Source: Candidatus Hydrogenedentota bacterium (GTDB lineage: Bacteria; Hydrogenedentota; Hydrogenedentia; Hydrogenedentales; CAITNO01). Taken from it: a DNA stretch of 10,890 bases. Location: assembly GCA_903822375.1 (NCBI GenBank), contig CAIJOU010000566.1, positions 1-10,890 on the forward strand, read 5' to 3'. The stretch's first letter is position 1. Each line of letters starts with the position of its first letter. The notes below the pieces were generated by a model. The model had not been told where the DNA came from. It did not search any database and saw only the letters and a program-made list of their open reading frames with translations. This document shows, one piece after another, positions 5,717 to 10,890 of the stretch. The position numbers were made by a program, and so were the translations under genes.

Positions 5717-7114
5717 ATGGAACGGGCGGCCAAGAAAAAAGCTAGCAAAGTCCAGACGGTGAAGTCCAAACCGGACAAAGGCAACAAGTCAAAGGCGGAC
5801 AACGCGAAAAAGGCCAAGGCGCCCGTCGCGAAGGCCAAACCTGTACCCAAGTCCAAGACTGTTGCCCCAAAGGCCAAGGCGGCACCTGCCAAGCCAGTGA
5901 CGCCCAAGCCCGTTGCCGGCAAGGGGGTCGTACCCAAGGCAAAACCTGCCAAACCCGCGCCGCCTCCCCCAAAGAAGAGCGTTCCCCGCGCTGTTCCGAC
6001 CAAACCGGAACCTGCGGCCAAGTCGGTGACTGCGAAGGCCGCCTCCGTGGCGGTCAAGCCGCCCGTCCCGGCAAAACAGCCTGCCGCCGCGCCGTCCAAG
6101 GCAAAAGCGGCGCCTGCACCCGCGCCAACGCCTGCACCCAAATCGAATGTGGCCCCCCTTTCGGTAAAGTTCCTTTCGGACCTTGCCGTGGCCATAAAGG
6201 AAGCCGTTGAACCGTCAGCCCGGGCCATCAAGGGGCGTGAAATCGTTGATACGGCCGTCAGCGGCGACGTCACATTCCAGCTTGACCGCATCGCCGAAAA
6301 GGCGCTGTTGATGTTCCTGAAGCGGGCCGGCCAGCCCGTTGCCTATTATTCCGAGGATTCGGGATACACCACTTTTACCTCGGACAAGCCGAAGCATCTG
6401 CTGGTGGTCGACCCAATTGACGGGAGCCGTTCGGCCAAGAGCGGCTTTGAGGGCTGTGTCGTCTCCGTGGCGAGCACCCGCGTGATTGAACGGCCCACCA
6501 TGGCCGATGTCGACAACGCATGCGTGATGGAAATCCTGGGCGACCGCGCCTTCGTGGCCGAGCGCGGCAAGGGTGCGCGCATCACCGCCCTGGGGCAGTC
6601 GCGCAAGATTAAGCTGTCCGGAAACGCGAATCTCGACACGCTGACCTGGTCCATGACCGTTCCCGCCCGACCGGCAGAACTTATCTTCCCGACCACGGCC
6701 CGACTGATTGACGTTTCCAGTCTCAAGGGCGGCTTTTTCTCCTGCAACAGCACCGCCTTCAGCCTGACACGGCTGCTGACCGACCAGCTTGATGCCTGCG
6801 TTGACGTGGCAAACCGTTACTTCCGCGACATTCCCGAGCGGGTGCGCGATATCTTCCAGCGTGCGGGTGCCGGACGCGTGATTGGCATCGCCCCCTATGA
6901 CCTTGCCGCGTCGCTGCTGATCGCACAGGAGGCGGGATGCACCGTCACCGACGCCTACGGCAAGAGTTTTGACAGCGTACTGCTGCTGGACAGCAGCGAG
7001 ACCAACCATCTCTCCCTGGTCGCCGCGGCCAACAAGGAACTGCATGAGAAGCTCATGGAGTTCCTGAACCGCCGCATCATCCAGATAGAGGAACGCCTCA
7101 GCCGCACCGCCTGA
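5717..7114 (+). CDS. Inositol-monophosphatase-family protein with histone H1-like N-terminal tail
   Basis: Residues from about 150 onward form a metal-dependent phosphatase domain of the IMPase/FBPase/CysQ superfamily. The motifs are FQLDRIAEKAL (187-197), SEDSG (212-216, with E213 as a metal ligand), VVDPIDGS (230-237, with D232 and D235) and PYDLAASLLIAQEAGC (393-408, with D395). All catalytic acids are present, so the enzyme should be active; inositol phosphate, sugar bisphosphate or 3'-phosphoadenosine phosphate are possible substrates. Residues 1-146 are low complexity: I count 34 Lys, 36 Ala and 30 Pro, only about four acidic residues and no predicted fold. This resembles histone H1/AlgP-type tails. 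The ATG follows GAGGGG at a good distance. It is 465 residues, against about 260-280 for ordinary family members; the tail explains most of the excess. It is monocistronic, ending at a GC hairpin. Confidence 0.85.
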   Translation: MERAAKKKASKVQTVKSKPDKGNKSKADNAKKAKAPVAKAKPVPKSKTVAPKAKAAPAKPVTPKPVAGKGVVPKAKPAKPAPPPPKKSVPRAVPTKPEPAAKSVTAKAASVAVKPPVPAKQPAAAPSKAKAAPAPAPTPAPKSNVAPLSVKFLSDLAVAIKEAVEPSARAIKGREIVDTAVSGDVTFQLDRIAEKALLMFLKRAGQPVAYYSEDSGYTTFTSDKPKHLLVVDPIDGSRSAKSGFEGCVVSVASTRVIERPTMADVDNACVMEILGDRAFVAERGKGARITALGQSRKIKLSGNANLDTLTWSMTVPARPAELIFPTTARLIDVSSLKGGFFSCNSTAFSLTRLLTDQLDACVDVANRYFRDIPERVRDIFQRAGAGRVIGIAPYDLAASLLIAQEAGCTVTDAYGKSFDSVLLLDSSETNHLSLVAAANKELHEKLMEFLNRRIIQIEERLSRTA

Positions 7115-7134
7115 ACCGATGGTCAGAACCTTTT

Positions 7135-7166
7135 CCGCGCCGCACCGAAGTTTCGGGGCGGCGCGG
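7135..7166 (+). terminator. Strong GC hairpin ending the phosphatase gene
   Basis: CCGCGCCGC (7135-7143) pairs perfectly with GCGGCGCGG (7158-7166). Inside, CCGAA pairs with TTCGG around a GT loop after a single A/G mismatch. It begins about 20 bases after the stop codon and is followed by CTGTTTC, so the U-tract is short. It is probably a terminator or an mRNA 3'-end stabiliser. Confidence 0.6.
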
Positions 7167-7235
7167 CTGTTTCGGGGCATGCTTTTGTATATGTTGTCCC
7201 ACCGGGAATGACATAAAATCTCAGGAGTTTCAACT

Positions 7236-7328
7236 ATGGACAAGCGCCCCCCGCGCCCCCTATTCTATTGGCAGCCTCCGTGTGCGCCTGCCAACTCGGG
7301 CGCCGGACGCTCAAGAAACAAGGCTTGA
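7236..7328 (+). other. Small 30-codon frame with a strong ribosome binding site
   Basis: An ATG at 7236 follows AGGAG (7223-7227) at the ideal 8-base spacing. It opens a frame for a 30-residue, proline-rich peptide starting MDKRPPRPLFYW. It ends at 7328, inside the start region of the sulfotransferase gene in another frame. It may be a leader peptide, or the true start of the sulfotransferase separated from its body by a one-base deletion in the C-rich run at 7246-7260. A TAAAAT -10-like box lies just before it (7214-7219), so close that a transcript from it would lose the AGGAG. Confidence 0.25.
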
Positions 7329-7957
7329 CCGTTTTGCACAATGCCAATGATGACCGATCTGCTCCGGGCGGCGGCGCCGCCTTTTCGTTTGTGACGGTAG
7401 TTTCCGGACTGCCGCGCTCGGGCACCTCCATGCTCATGAGGATGCTTGTTGCCGGGGGAATGCCCTTGCTCGCGGACGAAATACGGGCGGCCGATGACGA
7501 TAATCCAAAAGGCTACTTCGAATTCGACCGTGTGAAGCGATTGGCGGACGACAAGGACTGGGTGCCTCTGGCGGAGGGAAAGGCCGTGAAGGTGATTTCC
7601 TTCCTTCTCGGTGAACTGCCCCCGGACCACGCCTACCGGGTCATCTTCATCCGGCGTGCGCTGTCCGAGGTGCTTGCGTCGCAGCGGGCGATGCTGGTGC
7701 GCCGGGATATTCCGGTGGCCGATCCGTCGGCCGATGACCGGCGCATGGGCGCGCTCTACCGAAAGCATCTGTGGCAGGTGGAAGGATGGCTCGCAGTGCA
7801 GCCAAACATCCGCGTGCTCCATGTGGAGCACCGGGACACGATTGCCCGGCCCGCCGGCACGGCGCGCGCCATGGCGGAGTTTCTGGGCGGCAGTTTGGAT
7901 GTTGCCGCGATGACCGCCGCGGTGGAACCAGGCCTGCACCGGCAGCGGGCGGACTGA
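7268..7957 (+). CDS. Sulfotransferase-family protein (PAPS-binding P-loop type)
   Basis: The protein body matches bacterial sulfotransferase-like P-loop proteins, which move a sulfuryl group from PAPS to an acceptor. With the TTG start at 7268, the phosphosulfate loop VVSGLPRSGTSM is at residues 44-55. The family hallmark DNPKGYFEF is at 78-86, and VIFIRRALSEVLASQR (125-140) fits the 3'-phosphate-binding region, with R130 and S138 as likely contacts. The C-terminus (VEPGLHRQRAD) looks complete. Domain homology begins only at about residue 42. The N-terminus is uncertain: TTG 7268 has no ribosome binding site, and in-frame TTG codons at 7325 and 7334 or GTG at 7391 are alternatives. The acceptor is unknown, and there is no sulfate-assimilation gene nearby. 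Confidence 0.75.
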   Translation: MAASVCACQLGRRTLKKQGLTVLHNANDDRSAPGGGAAFSFVTVVSGLPRSGTSMLMRMLVAGGMPLLADEIRAADDDNPKGYFEFDRVKRLADDKDWVPLAEGKAVKVISFLLGELPPDHAYRVIFIRRALSEVLASQRAMLVRRDIPVADPSADDRRMGALYRKHLWQVEGWLAVQPNIRVLHVEHRDTIARPAGTARAMAEFLGGSLDVAAMTAAVEPGLHRQRAD

Positions 7958-7986
7958 TGCGCGCCCGCTGCGATATAGAGAATTTT

Positions 7987-8016
7987 TTCCTTAGAAGTTG
8001 AAGTAAGGAATTTTTT
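7987..8016 (+). terminator. Rho-independent terminator of the sulfotransferase gene
   Basis: TTCCTTA (7987-7993) pairs perfectly with TAAGGAA (8004-8010) around a ten-base loop, followed at once by six T residues (8011-8016). The stem is AT-rich and therefore moderate in strength. The 12-base run GAATTTTTTCCT also occurs twice here, so the hairpin region is partly a direct repeat. Confidence 0.65.
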
Positions 8017-8027
8017 CCTGTTATGCT
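7998..8027 (+). promoter_or_regulatory. Possible promoter of the sdh operon overlapping the terminator
   Basis: TTGAAG (7998-8003) lies 18 bases before TATGCT (8022-8027), which has an extended -10 TG at 8019-8020. Each hexamer matches consensus at four of six positions. Transcription would start near 8034, just before the large hairpin at 8040-8108. The boxes are weak, but no better promoter is seen before sdhC. Confidence 0.3.
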
Positions 8028-8039
8028 TCCGGCGACCAA

Positions 8040-8108
8040 CCCGAGAAAAGGACGGGCGCGGCGCCGGAGTCCTGTGATGACCCCGCCGCGCCCGTCGCAT
8101 TTCTCGGG
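8040..8108 (+). other. Very long leader hairpin upstream of sdhC
   Basis: The outer arms CCCGAGAAA (8040-8048) and TTTCTCGGG (8100-8108) pair perfectly over 9 bp. The inner arms GACGGGCGCGGCG (8051-8063) and CGCCGCGCCCGTC (8084-8096) pair perfectly over 13 bp. Only a 2x3-base internal loop separates the two helices, and the apical loop is 20 bases. This is by far the most stable structure in the window and lies in the untranslated leader, ending about 20 bases before the sdhC ribosome binding site. There is no U-tract, so it is not a standard terminator. It could protect the mRNA 5' end, bind a regulator, or act as a DNA cruciform. Confidence 0.7.
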
Positions 8109-8139
8109 CGCGTGCTCAACCCGGCCGGGATACATGAAC

Positions 8140-8832
8140 ATGACCGACACTCATTCGTGGAAGAACCTGCTGACGACAACGGTGGTGATGGAACTGGCGG
8201 CGACCCTTTCGGGACTGGTCATGGTGCTGTTCATCTTTGGGCACCTGGGCGGAAACCTGCTGCTCTTCGCGGGCCCGGAAACGTTCAACGCCTATGCCGC
8301 GCACCTGCAGGCGCTGGGCCCGCTGCTTTCCTTTATACGTCTGGTGATCCTTTCCTCGCTGGTGGCCCACGTCACGTTGACGGTATGGCTCAAGCTGCTC
8401 AGCCTTGGTGCGGCCCCGCTGGGCCGATACGCTGTCACCGCGCGGCGCGCACACAGGGGGCTGGGCACGCGCACCATGATTTACACGGGGCTGCTCATCC
8501 TGTGTTTCGCCGCGCTTCACGTGTATGACTTCACCTTCGCCAACAAGACGGGGGTCCGCTCTATGGTTCACGGCGAGAGTCTGGGACTGTACGGGGTGGT
8601 GTTCAACAGTTTTGCGGACCCGGTGCATTCGGGGCTCTACATGCTCGCGATGTGGGCCGTCGGGCTCCATTTCAGTCATCTGCTCGCCAGTCTTTGGGTG
8701 ACGCTGGGCATTCTGGCCGACCGGGTGACAACGGGCGCCGATTTCACGGCCCGCGCCCTGGGTGCGCTGGTGGCGCTGGGGTTCATGTCAATTCCCCTGT
8801 ATGTGCTGCTCAAGGCCCATCTTCTGTCCTGA
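8140..8832 (+). CDS. sdhC: Succinate dehydrogenase cytochrome b558 subunit (membrane anchor)
   Basis: This is the single membrane anchor of a Bacillus-type, two-heme succinate:quinone oxidoreductase, which passes electrons from succinate oxidation to quinone. The 230-residue protein has five hydrophobic helices (about 17-43, 62-89, 111-133, 163-190 and 205-227). Four helix histidines, H35 (FGHLGGN), H77 (VAHVTL), H127 (ALHVYDF) and H178 (GLHFSH), match the expected axial ligands of two b hemes. The ATG at 8140 is preferred because GGGA lies 9 bases upstream; ATG 8134 would be too close, and an ATG at 8023 would translate through the leader hairpin. It is the first gene of sdhCAB, 19 bases before sdhA. 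Running in the fumarate-reductase direction cannot be excluded. Confidence 0.93.
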   Translation: MTDTHSWKNLLTTTVVMELAATLSGLVMVLFIFGHLGGNLLLFAGPETFNAYAAHLQALGPLLSFIRLVILSSLVAHVTLTVWLKLLSLGAAPLGRYAVTARRAHRGLGTRTMIYTGLLILCFAALHVYDFTFANKTGVRSMVHGESLGLYGVVFNSFADPVHSGLYMLAMWAVGLHFSHLLASLWVTLGILADRVTTGADFTARALGALVALGFMSIPLYVLLKAHLLS

Positions 8833-8851
8833 CCTCCACGGGAGCCATGCA

Positions 8852-10761
<1,910 letters not shown>

Positions 10762-10762
<1 letters not shown>

Positions 10763-10890
10763 TGGACGGCGGTACGATAGATGTGACACTCAAAGTGTGG
10801 CGCCAAAAAGGCCCCGGCGCGCCGGGCAGCTTTGCCGTTTACCCCGCTAAGGGCGTCTCAACCGACATCTCGTTCCTGGAAATGCTCGAC
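10762..10890 (+). CDS. sdhB: Succinate dehydrogenase iron-sulfur subunit (partial, 5' end)
   Basis: Only the first 43 codons are in the window; the frame is open to the edge. The ATG overlaps the sdhA stop in a TAATG junction and has GAGGAG about 9 bases upstream. The start reads as an N-terminal ferredoxin-like beta hairpin: IDVTLKVWRQKGPGAPGSF, then YPAKGVSTDISFLEMLD, which is the usual pattern ahead of the [2Fe-2S] cysteines. The cysteine motifs lie beyond the window. SdhB carries electrons from FAD to the hemes and quinone in SdhC. Gene order C-A-B supports the call. Confidence 0.9.

Noticed and set aside
8021..8033. TTATGCTTCCGGC, identical to part of the E. coli lac promoter
   Set aside because: It is only 13 bases in a genomic context with no other lac or vector sequence; I take it as coincidence.
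8023..8139. N-terminal extension of sdhC from the ATG at 8023
   Set aside because: It would add 39 residues of Arg/Pro-rich sequence encoded by the long hairpin, unlike any SdhC, and has no ribosome binding site.
8762..8851. Upstream extension of sdhA overlapping sdhC
   Set aside because: The true start has a good ribosome binding site at 8852, and the extension only reads sdhC in another frame.

Overview
The window is about 10.9 kb of GC-rich (roughly 60% GC by eye) bacterial chromosome with mostly housekeeping content. No phage, transposase, CRISPR or tRNA/rRNA gene is visible. The gene set suggests a Gram-negative-like environmental bacterium from the PVC/Planctomycetota or Hydrogenedentota area. 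The pointers are a Bacillus-type di-heme sdhCAB operon, a NodU/CmcH carbamoyltransferase paired with an SxtJ-like protein, a short 'GLPRSGTS' sulfotransferase and REP-like palindromes. This placement is inference from gene style and was not tested.

Layout. Positions 1-255 are non-coding and hold two inverted copies of a REP-like palindromic unit. fumC (class II fumarase) lies on the minus strand at 256-1647. It diverges from a carbamoyltransferase gene at 1854-3668, and the space between them carries two good sigma70-type promoters facing away from each other and a perfect 15-bp inverted repeat. A three-helix SxtJ-like membrane protein follows the carbamoyltransferase at 3689-4102. surE (5'/3'-nucleotidase) converges on it from the minus strand at 4126-4881. 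A 256-bp gap then leads to a stand-alone receiver protein (5138-5491, GTG start).

Next is an inositol-monophosphatase-family enzyme (5717-7114). It carries a 146-residue Lys/Ala/Pro-rich, histone-H1-like N-terminal tail and is preceded by a leader that can fold into a three-way junction. It ends at a strong GC hairpin. A sulfotransferase-family gene (about 7268-7957) follows; its start is unclear because the only good ribosome binding site upstream belongs to another frame. A U-tract terminator closes it.

The last region is the succinate dehydrogenase operon: sdhC (8140-8832), sdhA (8852-10762) and the first 43 codons of sdhB, which runs off the window. A very long hairpin (8040-8108) occupies the leader before sdhC.

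Fumarase and succinate dehydrogenase catalyse consecutive TCA-cycle steps, but they are far apart here and under separate promoters. I see no clear novel multi-gene system. The most unusual items are the histone-like tail on the phosphatase, the structured leaders before it and before sdhC, the REP pair with compensatory stem changes, and the sulfotransferase start region.
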